From assembly GCA_051655145.1 (NCBI GenBank), contig JBOFZK010000051.1:4111-68110 (forward strand): a stretch of DNA of 64,000 nt, read 5' to 3'. Below the pieces are notes generated by a model, which was not told where the DNA came from, did not search any database, and was given only the letters and a program-made list of their open reading frames with translations. Within the stretch, counting starts at the first letter, position 1. Each line of letters opens with the position of its first letter. The stretch is from UBA710 sp051655145 (GTDB lineage: Bacteria > Bacillota_I > Bacilli_A > Mycoplasmatales > Metamycoplasmataceae). Position numbers and translations under genes: made by a program. Below are positions 43,884 through 53,353 of this stretch, in pieces.

Positions 43884-44285
43884 ATGTCAAAATATGAAAT
43901 TATGTTGATTCTAGATCCTAATTCAAAAATTGAAGTAGCTAAAGCATTAGTTAGCTCAAGCTTCAAAAACAAGCCAACCGAAATAAAAGAGTTGGATAAT
44001 ATTGAATTAGCATATGAAATCAATAAATCAAAAAACGGAAAATATATTTTAATCTTAATTGAAGCAACAGGTGAAGAAGTTAATGAATTTAGAAGAAAAG
44101 CAAATATCGCTAAAGAAATTTGAAGATTTTTACTAATTAACTTAAGTACTGAAAGAGGATTAAACAGAAAAGCAAATCCAAAAAGAGTAAAACCAGCATT
44201 TTCTAAATTTAGAAACCAAAACGGTGAAGAAAAAACTGATTTTGTTAAAAAACCATATCAACCAAAAGAAAGTGTAAATGAATAA
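43884..44285 (+). CDS. rpsF: Small-subunit ribosomal protein bS6
   Basis: 30S protein that pairs with S18. 133 residues. SKYEIMLILDPNS opens the fold, and ELAYEINKSKNGKYILILIEATGEEVNEFRRKANI is the conserved centre. A TGA-Trp codon (EIWRFLLINL) separates the rest, which ends in a basic Lys/Pro-rich extension. It has a strong Shine-Dalgarno AAGGAGGTC. Its 3' end overlaps ssb by 8 nt. Confidence 0.95.
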
Positions 44286-44748
44286 AGTCCTTTTAATTGG
44301 AAGATTAGTTACTAATCCACAAATGTTTGATTCAAAAAATTTAACTAAATATTTAAGAGTTAGATTAGCTGTTACAAAGGAAAATAATCGTGAGGAATCA
44401 GATTTTGTTCCTTTAATAGCTTTTAGCAACACAGCAACATTTATAAGTAATTACTTTAATAAAGGTGATTTAGTTTCTATAGAAGGAAGTTTAAGTGCTT
44501 CTAATTATAAAAATGATAAACAAGAAATAGTTGAATCTATTTCTGTAATTATTCAAAACATAAGATCTCTTGAACCTAAAAATATAGTTGAACAAAGAAA
44601 AAACAAAAATACTTCTGAGTTTAATTATAACGAGCATGATAAGCTAAATACAACAACAGAGAAATCAAATGGTGTTTATAAAGAAAACAATCCTACTTTT
44701 AAAGAAGAGGATGAAGATGATGATCTTCCATGAGAAATCGAACTATAA
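44278..44748 (+). CDS. ssb: Single-stranded DNA-binding protein
   Basis: Coats single-stranded DNA in replication and repair. 156 residues: an OB-fold (about 1-105, MNKVLLIGRLVTNPQM), a polar linker and an acidic tail. The tail reads EDEDDDLPWEIEL, with the Trp from a TGA codon. Most bacterial SSBs end exactly in DDDIPF, so here the hydrophobic tip is shifted inside by four residues. It lies between rpsF and rpsR, the classical order. Confidence 0.93.
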
Positions 44749-44766
44749 AATATAAGGAGCAAAAAT

Positions 44767-45024
44767 ATGCAAAAAAAATATCCATCAAAAGATAAATTTA
44801 AAAAATTTAAAAAAAGACCATGTTCATTTTGTTTAGAAAAAATGGAATATATCGATTATAAAAACGTGGAATTAATCAAAAAATATATTAATTCTCATTC
44901 AAAAATTCTTTCATCAAAAATAACAGGAACATGTGCAAGACACCAAAGACTACTATCAACATCAATTAAAAGAGCAAGATTTGTAGCTTTTATTCCTTTT
45001 GTTTCTGAAAGAATTAGAAAATAA
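44767..45024 (+). CDS. rpsR: Small-subunit ribosomal protein bS18
   Basis: 30S platform protein that pairs with S6. 85 residues. CSFCLEKMEYIDYKNVELIKKYI includes a CxxC pair near residues 19-22, and ITGTCARHQRLLSTSIKRARFVAFIPF is the family core. TAAGGAGC lies 7 nt before the start. The unknown gene follows 1 nt after its stop. Confidence 0.95.
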   Translation: MQKKYPSKDKFKKFKKRPCSFCLEKMEYIDYKNVELIKKYINSHSKILSSKITGTCARHQRLLSTSIKRARFVAFIPFVSERIRK

Positions 45025-45025
45025 A

Positions 45026-45361
45026 ATGTTAAAAAGAACAATTACTTATAAACCAGGTGATCATCCTACTCCTATGCTTGCATACTATAATGAAAAAAAC
45101 GAAAAATTTTTTTCAGAGGAGAAAGAACTAATTTTTGGTTCATATTCAGAAGATTATGACCATTATTGAAATATAGGAGCCTATGTTATTATTGATAAGG
45201 AAAATAAGAATATAGTTGCATATGCAATTTCTAATTTTCCTAATCTACTTTATTTATTAAGAACAATTCATTTAGAATTAAGTTTTAATTTTGATCCTCA
45301 ATTTCTAGAGTTATATCAAAAAAATCTAAATAATCTAAGAGATGAATTTTTAATAGGATAA
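45026..45361 (+). CDS. Unknown protein downstream of rpsR
   Basis: 111 residues, not recognised. It begins 1 nt after the rpsR stop and ends just before a strong terminator, so it is the last gene of the rpsF operon and probably translated by coupling. There is no signal peptide or membrane helix, and no Cys. Notable parts are YKPGDHPTPMLAYY near the start, aromatic SYSEDYDHYWNIGAYVIID in the middle (Trp is TGA) and VAYAISNFPNLLYLL. It looks like a small compact globular domain. Confidence 0.7.
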
Positions 45362-45385
45362 AGGTAATTTTAAAATATCAAAACG

Positions 45386-45415
45386 AATTTAATGATAAAA
45401 CATTAAATTTTTTTT
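45386..45415 (+). terminator. Terminator of the rpsF-ssb-rpsR operon
   Basis: AATTTAATG (45386-45394) pairs with CATTAAATT (45401-45409) around ATAAAA, followed by six T. Confidence 0.75.
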
Positions 45416-45468
45416 ATTTTACTTTAAAGACATATTAAATATAAAATATTAATTTTATAAATAAGTAA

Positions 45469-45474
45469 TATAAT
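45469..45474 (+). promoter_or_regulatory. -10 box of mnmG, leaderless type
   Basis: TATAAT ends 7 nt before ATG 45482 with no Shine-Dalgarno sequence. Confidence 0.55.
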
Positions 45475-45481
45475 AAATTTT

Positions 45482-47302
45482 ATGAATTATGATGCAATAG
45501 TAGTAGGTGGCGGACATGCCGGAATAGAAGCAGCTTTTGTTTTAGCAAAGCAAGGTTTTTTCGTCGCTTTAATTACTCTTAATAAAAATAAATTAGCAAT
45601 GATGCCATGCAATCCTTCAATTGGTGGACCTGCTAAAGGAATCATAACAAGAGAAATAGATGCTCTAGGCGGAGTTCAAGCTATTTTTGCTGATAAAGCA
45701 ATGATCCAAATTAAAATGCTAAATAATTCAAAAGGGCCTGCTGTAAGAGCGATAAGAGCACAAATTGATAAAGATGAGTATTCTAAAGAAATTTTAAAAG
45801 AAATTGAAAAGTATGACAATATTAAAATTATCGAAACTGTTATAGAAGATTTTATTTTAGATAAAAATAAAATAATTGGTGTTCGCGATATAAACGAAAT
45901 CTCTTATTTTGCAAATGTTGTTGTTTTAACAACAGGAACTTATATGAATTCAAAAATATTAAGAGGATCTGATGTTACTGAATCTGGACCTAGCAATGAA
46001 AAAACTACTAAAAATCTTTCAAAGAATTTAGAAAAATATGGTCATAAATTAATTAGATTAAAAACCGGAACACCAGCTCGGGTATATACCGATTCTATTG
46101 ATTTTTCTCAAGCAGAAGAAGAAGTATTAGAAGATCAAGATATTACTTTTTCTTTTAAAAATAAAAACCACTTAAAACAACAAATTCATTGTTGACTTAC
46201 ATATACTAATGAAGCAACACATGAAATCATTTTAAAAAACTTAGATAAATCTTCTATGTACTCTGGCCTAATTGATGGAATCGGTCCTCGTTATTGTCCA
46301 AGCATCGAAGATAAAATTGTTCGTTTTAAAGATAAACAAAGACACCAAATCTTTTTAGAACCAGAAACCGCTAAAGGAGATATCTTTTATTTAAATGGTC
46401 TTTCTACTTCAATGCCAATTGATGTTCAAGAACAATTTTTAAAAACGATTCCTGCTCTTAAAAATGCCCGAATCCTATATTGAGGCTATGCTATTGAATA
46501 TGATGCTATTAATTCATTGCAAATTAAAAAGAGCTTAGAATCAAAAGTAATTAGTAATTTATTTTTAGCCGGACAAATAAATGGAACAAGTGGTTATGAA
46601 GAAGCGGCTGGTCAAGGATTAATGGCAGGAATCAATGCCGGACAACTTCTTAAAAATGAAGAACCGATTATTTTAGATAGATCAGATTCTTATATCGGAG
46701 TATTAATTGATGATCTTACTATTAAAGGAACTAATGAACCTTATCGAATGCTAACTTCAAGAGCGGAGTTTAGATTATTGTTAAGACATGATAATGCTGA
46801 TATAAGACTTGCTAAATACGCTCTTAAAGCCGGAACTATTTCCGCTAAAGAATATCAAGATGTTGTTGATAAATATAATTTAATTGATAATAAAGCAGAA
46901 GAACTAAAAAAAATATTTTTAAGTTCAAATGATCCACTTGCTAAAAAATATAATATAAATAATGGTCAGGATATTTATTCACTTATAGCAAGACCAGAAA
47001 TTGATTTTAATGATTTTATTTCCTCTTTTTTATATAAAGAAGAGCTTTATATCAAAATAAAATTAGAAGGATATATTAAAAAACAAAAAGATCAGGCTAA
47101 AAAAATGCTTAAATTAGAAAATCTTTTCTTACCTAAAGATATTAATTATAGCCTAATTCATAACCTAGCAAATGAAGCAAGAGAAAAACTAAATAAAATT
47201 AGGCCAAATACAATTGGTGAAGCAAGCCGAATACCTGGAATTAATCCAGCAGATATTGAAATGCTTATTTATTATATTAACGTTCTTATTAAAAGAAATT
47301 AA
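45482..47302 (+). CDS. mnmG: tRNA 5-carboxymethylaminomethyluridine-34 modification enzyme MnmG (GidA)
   Basis: FAD enzyme that works with MnmE to modify wobble uridine 34. 606 residues. FAD motif VVGGGHAGIEAAFVLAKQG lies at about 7-25, with NPSIGGPAKGI (about 45-55), KTGTPARV (about 197-204), AGQINGTSGYEEAAGQGLMAG (about 361-381) and the C-terminal helical domain with EASRIPGINPADI. Three or more TGA codons are read as Trp. A near-perfect AT inverted repeat follows at 47319-47341. Confidence 0.95.
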
Positions 47303-47318
47303 CTTTATTATCAAAAAA

Positions 47319-47341
47319 GTTTTATAAATTATTTATAAAAC
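47319..47341 (+). terminator. Possible weak terminator after mnmG
   Basis: GTTTTATAAAT and ATTTATAAAAC form an 11-base inverted repeat around a single T. There is no proper T run after it, so it may only be a processing or pause site. Confidence 0.3.
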
Positions 47342-47443
47342 TATCGATATTTTTCATATTTTTATTATCTAAAAATACCTTTTTTCATATATGAAACACA
47401 TTTTTTTAATATATAATAATAAGTATAATTTGGAATTTAGTAT

Positions 47444-47449
47444 TATAAT
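47444..47449 (+). promoter_or_regulatory. -10 box of lipoprotein gene 1
   Basis: TATAAT within TTTAGTATTATAATTA. The AGTA(C/T)TATAATT context recurs before other lipoprotein genes. It leaves a leader of about 30 nt with AAAAGGA. Confidence 0.5.
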
Positions 47450-47485
47450 TATAGAAATTCTAAAATATTAAAAAAGGAATTAAAA

Positions 47486-49147
47486 ATGAACAAAAAATTA
47501 CTAATTTCACTAGGATCTTTATCGACAATATTTGTAATAGCTCCGATATTAACTACAGTTTCATGTTCTAGCGATGCACCAATAAATGGAGAATATTTAA
47601 TTATTATCCCTAGAAAAGATCCTAAAATTTTAAGAAGCGATATTTCTATTTTAAGAGGAACAGATCTTCCTGCTCAATTAATAGCACTTAATAAATTATT
47701 TGGTGGATCAGGATTAACAGAAGTAAATCAAGAAAATTTTAAAATTAAAGTAAATGAATCTCGGATGATAGTTACTTTAACGGCAAATGTAGGATTTACC
47801 TTTAATGGTAAATCTACATTAGATTCAAATAAATATACAATAGGACAAGTAGGAGAAGTTACAAATTTATCTATTACTCCTATAACAGGCGCTAAACTTA
47901 CAGATGCAGAAGTTACTATTTTAAAAGGTACAGATATTAATGCAAAATGACCAGTACTTCAAAAACTATTTAATGGAACAGATTTTGTAGTAGCAAACCA
48001 AGATAAATTCACTGTTTCAATAAATGAAGGAAAATTAACAGTTACTTTAACAGCTAAACAAGGATTTACAATTAATGGTAAACAAACATTATCAAATACA
48101 TTTACAATTGATACAGCTCCTCCTGCAGTAGATTTAAATATTAAACCTAAAGAAAATGTAAAACTTTCAGTTACACAATTTGAACAGTTAGTATCAGGAA
48201 CAGATCCTCAAAAAGAAGCTGTGCTTGGTTTATTATTTCATCCTATAACTGCAGATAATTATAAAAACTTTACTTCAGTAGTAACAGATTTCACAGTTAC
48301 TTTAACAGCTAAAACAGGTTTTACATTTAGTGGTAATCAAACACTATCAAATACATTTACAGTCGATACTCCTCCTACTGAATCAGTAGATTTAAATATT
48401 ACACCTAAAACAAATAGAACACTTACAGTAACTCAATATGAAAATTTACAAACAGGAAATGATTCTGAAAAAGAAGTTGTACTTGGTTTATTATTTCATC
48501 CTATAACTGCGGACAATTATAAAAATTTTACTTCATCAGTAACAGATTTCACAGTTACTTTAACAGCTAAAACAGGTTTTACATTTAGTGGTAGTCAAAC
48601 ACTTTCAAATACATTTACAGTTAATAATCCTGCAGTAAATTTAAATATTACAGCTAAAGGAAATGTAACACTTGATGGAAATCAAATTCTTAATATAACT
48701 TCAACAGATGCTGCAACTCAACTTACAGCTCTTCAGCTAGCATTTACTGGAGCAGATCTTACACAAGAAAATTTAACTAAATTTACAGTTTCAATTAATC
48801 AAATGACTAATATAATTACTTTAACAGCTGCTAATGGATTCACAATTGGAAATAAAAACACATTAAATTCAACACCATATATGGTTAATGATGTTTTTTT
48901 AGGAATGACAGTAAAAACAAGGCAAGCCACATTTACAGCTGAGCAAATTGCTCAATTGAAAATACCAAATTCACAAGGACAAGAAAATGCAATTGGATAT
49001 TTATTTGATCCTGTACGAGGTAACTATAATAAAATTACTGTTAGTGTTAATGAAGCGGCAAAAACCGTTACTATAACACCAAAACAAGGATTTGTTTTCC
49101 CTTCAGACCAATTAACATTAACATCAACACCTTGAAATAATGGTTAA
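47486..49147 (+). CDS. Surface lipoprotein 1, six modules
   Basis: 553 residues. An N-terminal signal of 26 residues ends in TTVSC with lipidated Cys27, followed by a short spacer and about six repeats of an 80-90 residue module (L-x-I-x-P/A-K ... QL-xx-L-x-KLF-x-G ... F-x-V ... VTLTA-xx-GFT). Modules 3 and 4 are almost identical and match a 258-bp DNA duplication. Module 2 carries a TGA-coded Trp (NAKWPVLQKLF). The last module is of the KQGFVF cap type and ends STPWNNG. Start ATG follows AAAAAGGA. It is probably co-transcribed with gene 2. Exposed on the outer face; the function is likely antigenic or adhesive (inference). Confidence 0.85.
48224..48621 (+). repeat. Tandem duplication inside lipoprotein gene 1 (258-bp period)
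   Basis: Bases 48224-48363 and 48482-48621 differ at only a few positions over 140 bp. The offset is 258 bp (86 codons), one full module, so the reading frame is kept. Confidence 0.85.
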
Positions 49148-49177
49148 AAAATTTTTAAAATAAAAAAGGAATTAAAA

Positions 49178-50596
49178 ATGAACAAAAAATTACTAACCTC
49201 CCTAGGTTCTTTGTCGACTATATCTATAGTTGCTCCAATACTAATTACAGTTTCATGTGCTAGTGAAAACCCAACAAAGGTTGAACATCTAGTTATTATA
49301 CCTAGAACAAACCCTAAACTTGTAAATAATAATATTGATTCTTTAAAAGGAACAGATCTTCCTGCTCAATTAATAGCACTTCATAAATTATTTGGTGGTT
49401 CAGGTTTAACATCAGCAAATCAAAACAAGTTTAATGTTGGTGTAGATGAAAATAGAAGAGTAGTTACATTAACTACAAATCCTGGTTTTACAATTAGTGG
49501 TAAACCTGTATTAGAATCAAACCAATATACAATTGAACAAACAGGCGAAATCACAGATTTAAATATAACAGCTATAACAGGTGCTAAACTTACAGAGGCT
49601 GAAGTTGCTACCTTAAAAAATTCAGATATCAATGTACAATGACCAGCACTTGAAAAATTATTTGGTGGAAAAGATTTTGTTCTTGCAAATAAAGATAAAT
49701 TTATTGTAGCTTTGGATGAAGCGCAATTAACAGTTACTTTAATAGCAAATACAGGACTTACAATTGGTGGTAATCCAAAATTATCAAATACATTTACAAT
49801 TGATAATAATCCTGTTGTACCAACAGATTTAGCAATTACAGCTAAAAGTAGCGTTCAACTTACAACAAGCGAAGTTAATATTTTAAAAGGTTCAAATGAT
49901 AATGCAAAATGAACAGTATATGCAAAATTATTTGATGGTGCAGATTTTAAAGTTGAAAATAAAGATAAATTTACTATTACTTTTGATGAAAATTCTTTAA
50001 CAGTTACTTTAACAGCGGCAACAAATTTTTCAATTTCAGGTCAAAAAACATTATCAAATACATTTACAATTGATAATCCTGTTACACCATCAAATTTAAT
50101 TATTACAGCTAAAGCATCTATAAGACTTAATGGAGATCAAATTATTAATTTAACATCAACAACTGCTGCTACTCAATTATCAGCACTTAGATTATTATTT
50201 GAAGGAGAAGGTCTTATAGAGGCTAATTTATCTAAATTTGATGTTTCAACTAAAGCATCAACAAATATCGTTACTTTAACTGCAAAACCAAGTTTTACAA
50301 TCAATGGGCAACCTAATTTAGAATCAAAACCATATACTGTTGCTAATACCGCTTTAGATACAACTAAATTAGCATCAACTAAATTAACAGCACAACAAGT
50401 TGCTGCTTTAGATGATCCAAATACAGCAGAGTCAACACTTAGATTATTATTTTCTCATATAAGTGGGAATATGCATAGATTTACTTATACTGTTAATAAA
50501 ACTACAAGAATTGTTACTTTAACAGGAAAACAGGGTTTCATTTTCAAAAATAGTGGTAGTGCAATATTAACATCATTACCCTGAATTAATGCTTAA
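49178..50596 (+). CDS. Surface lipoprotein 2, five modules
   Basis: 472 residues. Same signal layout as its neighbour (MNKKLLTSLGSLSTI ... TVSC, Cys27) and about five modules. Modules 2 and 3 both carry TGA-coded Trp (NVQWPALEKLF, NAKWTVYAKLF). The last module ends KQGFIF ... LTSLPWINA, the same cap type as lipoprotein 1. It starts 30 nt after gene 1 with AAAAAGGA and no separate promoter seen, so it is probably the second gene of an operon. The stretch around residues 55-75 is nearly identical at DNA level to lipoprotein 1. Confidence 0.85.
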
Positions 50597-50628
50597 TAAT
50601 AAAAAATTTAATTAATTATAAAAAGAAA

Positions 50629-51630
50629 CTAAGTCTTAAATTCAATCAATCTAGGATTTTTAATTAATCCCCGACCTTCTTTAGCAATTGGTTTTCCATT
50701 TAAAATAACAGCATCTGCTGAGAAGTGAATATTGATTCTTAAAATATATTCACCAACACCATAAGCATCCACTGGACAATTAGCGTCTTCAAATTCTTTT
50801 ATTTTTTTTGCATCAAAACCTGATGAAACAATTATTTTGACATGCTTTCCTCCATTTTCATCAAGAGCTTTTCTTAATCTTTTAATTTGCTCAATATTTA
50901 CTCCATAATAAGGCTCTTCATTATCGAACATATGATCAACCATATTAGCTGAAGTATCAACTCTTACTCCAAATAATTTATCTTTAAATGTTTTAAGAAC
51001 AATTAAGGAATCTTTAATTACATCATTACTAAAATCAACTAAAGCAATTAATTCCTTAGTTTTCGGGAAAGTCTGATAATAAGCTTCCATTGTTTTTTTA
51101 ATATTCCCTTTAAAGTTTTGAATTAAAACATGAGGAATAGAACCGAAAACTACTTTTGAATTTCCCCGAGAACCAGCTAAAGTTGAATGTTTATAAATTC
51201 CTCCAACTTCAACTGCATAACCATCGATTTCTTGATTAAGATAATGGTCAGCTCTATCACCCATATAAATAACTTCTTTACCATTAGCGTTTTTTAAACA
51301 ATGATAGGCACTAGTAGCTATTGAAGTACTTCTTGCAAGCATTCCATCAATCATCCCTTCATATATTCCAAAATACTTATATTCTCCTTCTAAAGTAAGA
51401 ACAGGTTCTAAATTATTTACAATACTTCCTTCTGGCACATATTTTATTTTATATTTATTAATTTCTGTATTATCTTTTAAAAATTTTAAAACTTCATTTA
51501 TCCCACATAATTTAGTATCATTTTTTCTTTGGAAAAATTGCATTAAAATGATATTCCCTGCTGAGAATTTTTTAATTATTTTATTTGCTTCAATAAAATA
51601 TCTTGAAACATATTTATCAACTTTTTTCAT
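50629..51630 (-). CDS. pncB: Nicotinate phosphoribosyltransferase
   Basis: First step of NAD salvage from nicotinate. 333 residues, the short mycoplasma form. Support comes from the PRTase-fold sequence: EGSIVNNLEPVLTLEGEYKYFGIYEGMIDGMLARSTSIAT near residues 68-105, then GDRADHY, VGGIYKHSTLAGSRGNSKVVFGSIPH, VDFSNDVIKDSL, GVRVDTSANMVDHM and the phosphate-loop region VSSGFDAKKIKEFED near 270-285. There is no TGA in frame. AAGGGGAAAA precedes the start. The gene faces the lipoprotein array and interrupts it together with lspA and tmcAL. Confidence 0.88.
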   Translation of the reverse strand: MKKVDKYVSRYFIEANKIIKKFSAGNIILMQFFQRKNDTKLCGINEVLKFLKDNTEINKYKIKYVPEGSIVNNLEPVLTLEGEYKYFGIYEGMIDGMLARSTSIATSAYHCLKNANGKEVIYMGDRADHYLNQEIDGYAVEVGGIYKHSTLAGSRGNSKVVFGSIPHVLIQNFKGNIKKTMEAYYQTFPKTKELIALVDFSNDVIKDSLIVLKTFKDKLFGVRVDTSANMVDHMFDNEEPYYGVNIEQIKRLRKALDENGGKHVKIIVSSGFDAKKIKEFEDANCPVDAYGVGEYILRINIHFSADAVILNGKPIAKEGRGLIKNPRLIEFKT

Positions 51631-51704
51631 TTTTCCCCTTAAATATTATTTTTAAATTATATAATAAATGATTTTAAAAACTTATTGATTTCTTTTTTAT
51701 GACT

Positions 51705-51710
51705 TATAAT
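51705..51710 (+). promoter_or_regulatory. -10 box of lspA, leaderless type
   Basis: TATAAT ends 8 nt before ATG 51719, with no Shine-Dalgarno sequence. Confidence 0.5.
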
Positions 51711-51718
51711 AAATAAAT

Positions 51719-52297
51719 ATGAATTTTAAAAATTATTTTAAACGTTTGAAATTATTTGTCATTAATAAATGAAATAATGAAAAAAAATATATTATCAGAA
51801 ATTACATTATCTTTTTTTCTATTATTTTAGCTCTTATTTTAATCGATCTTCTTACTAAAGAATTTATTTTTAAATGAGCTATATATGGACAAACTGGAGA
51901 TGGGGAAATAATTTTACAAAATCCTTTTATCGGGTTTAGATCAATAGCTAATCCTGGACTTACATTTATCAATTTTGAAATTCCAGTCTGACTTGTCAAT
52001 TTATTTTCCGTTTTAATTTTAATTTTTTCAACAATTGTCGTTTTCTTTTGTAGATCATGAACATTTATGTTTTGATCTATTTTTACTTTTGCTGGAACCT
52101 TTGGAAACTTTTATGATCGGGTAGCATTTAATGGTGTTGTAAGAGATATTATTTACTTTCCTTTTCTTCAAGGGAATAGTTTTTTTGGTGGGACATTTAA
52201 TTTTGCTGATGCATTTGTTGTTTTCGGTTCTATCTCTGGTCTTATCTTTATTTTAATTTTAGCAATAGATGAAATTAAAAGAAATCGTCAAAAATAA
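51719..52297 (+). CDS. lspA: Lipoprotein signal peptidase (signal peptidase II)
   Basis: Membrane aspartic protease that removes the signal peptide from lipid-modified prolipoproteins. 192 residues with four hydrophobic helices. Conserved parts are IDLLTKEF (about 43-50), NPGLTF (about 80-85), the first catalytic aspartate in GTFGNFYDRV (about 127-136), VRDIIYFP, and the second in FNFADAFVVFG (about 161-171). Six or so TGA codons are read as Trp, so it is nearly invisible under the standard code. It sits among the lipoprotein genes whose products it should cut at the Cys27 site. Confidence 0.92.
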
Positions 52298-52298
52298 T

Positions 52299-53189
52299 TT
52301 ATTTTATTTTTAAAATAATATAAAGCATTGTTCTTTTGATTCTTGAACTTGTATATCTTTTAGAAGTTACTTTATTAACAAATTCATCATATGTTTCAAG
52401 ATCAATATTTTTTTTAAATAAATTTTCCATTCCTTCGGAAACTAATTTAATTTCTCTTAATTTTTCAGCTGGAGTATTTCTTATAATTTTTTGAAATATT
52501 GGATACTTATCTTCAATGCATTGATATTTTTTTATTTTAACTGGAGAAAAGGGTGAGACATCTTCATTGTTTTTGACCATTTTTCTGATCTGAGTAGCTG
52601 AAGCAAAATTACTTACTGTTTCTTCTGAATAAAAAGGAATTGTTCTTTTAATACAAAAAGGGATAATATCATATTTCATCTCTTCAATTCTTTTAACATA
52701 TTCCATTCCTAAAATATCATTTGGTAATGTAAAATTTTGCCCTAAGAATTGTTCTAAAACTAAAGAATTAGCTTTTGGGAAAGATATCCCAGTTTTCATC
52801 ACCACTTTTATTTTTTGATAATAATCATGATTATTATTAATAATTACTTCAGCCGCTTTTTTAAATAAAGAAATATCACCAGTTTCAGAACCGAAAAAAA
52901 TTTTATCTATTTTATTTTTAGCAACAATATCAATTGCTCCTTTAGCAAAAATATGAGCGGCTTGTGTTGCATATTTAAAGGGTAATTTAATTACCTTTTT
53001 AATTCCATATCCTTTTACTATTTTCTTTCTTTTTCAATAACTTAAAATATTTATTTCTCCCCTTTGAGTATATTTACCTGAAAGGATAATAATAATATCT
53101 TCATTAGGAAAATTTATTTTAGCTTGATTTATTAAATAAACATGACCATTATGAAAAGGATTAAATTCAGCGACGATTGCTACAGACAT
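52299..53189 (-). CDS. tmcAL: tRNA(Met) cytidine acetate ligase TmcAL
   Basis: Nucleotidyltransferase-fold enzyme that activates acetate with ATP to make N4-acetylcytidine at C34 of elongator tRNA-Met. 296 residues, shorter than the roughly 400 of Bacillus TmcAL. The opening AIVAEFNPFHNGHVYLI contains the ATP motif HNGH. FASATQIRKMVKNNEDVSPF near 195-215 matches the conserved S/T-A-T-x-I-R segment. The C-terminal helical part is reduced. TATAAT 6 nt before ATG 53189 supports the start. It converges on lspA with one base between stops. Confidence 0.82.
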
Positions 53190-53195
53190 AAAAAA

Positions 53196-53201
53196 ATTAT
53201 A
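53196..53201 (-). promoter_or_regulatory. -10 box of tmcAL, leaderless type
   Basis: TATAAT on the minus strand ends exactly 6 nt before ATG 53189; the gap is all T. Confidence 0.6.
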
Positions 53202-53299
53202 TTATATTTAGTATTAATAGTTTATCCTGATTATCCTAAAATCACAACAGCATAAAATTTAATTAAAAATATTTAATTATTAAAAGGAATATAAATATT

Positions 53300-53353
53300 A
53301 TGTTAAAAAAAATAAATTTTTATAAAGGAAAAATATGAACAAAAAATTACTAA
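53300..53353 (+). CDS. Possible 17-codon upstream ORF overlapping lipoprotein 3
   Basis: ATG 53300 has AAAAGGA about 11 nt upstream. It reads MLKKINFYKGKI, then TGA (Trp), and stops inside the signal-peptide codons of lipoprotein 3 in another frame. It would overlap the true start at 53335. Translation is unproven; it may be chance. Confidence 0.2.

Noticed and set aside
49420..49632. Minus-strand ORFs inside the lipoprotein genes (for example 49420-49632, 53613-53978, 62487-62816)
   Set aside because: They are mirror images of the repetitive coding strand, without ribosome sites or recognisable proteins.
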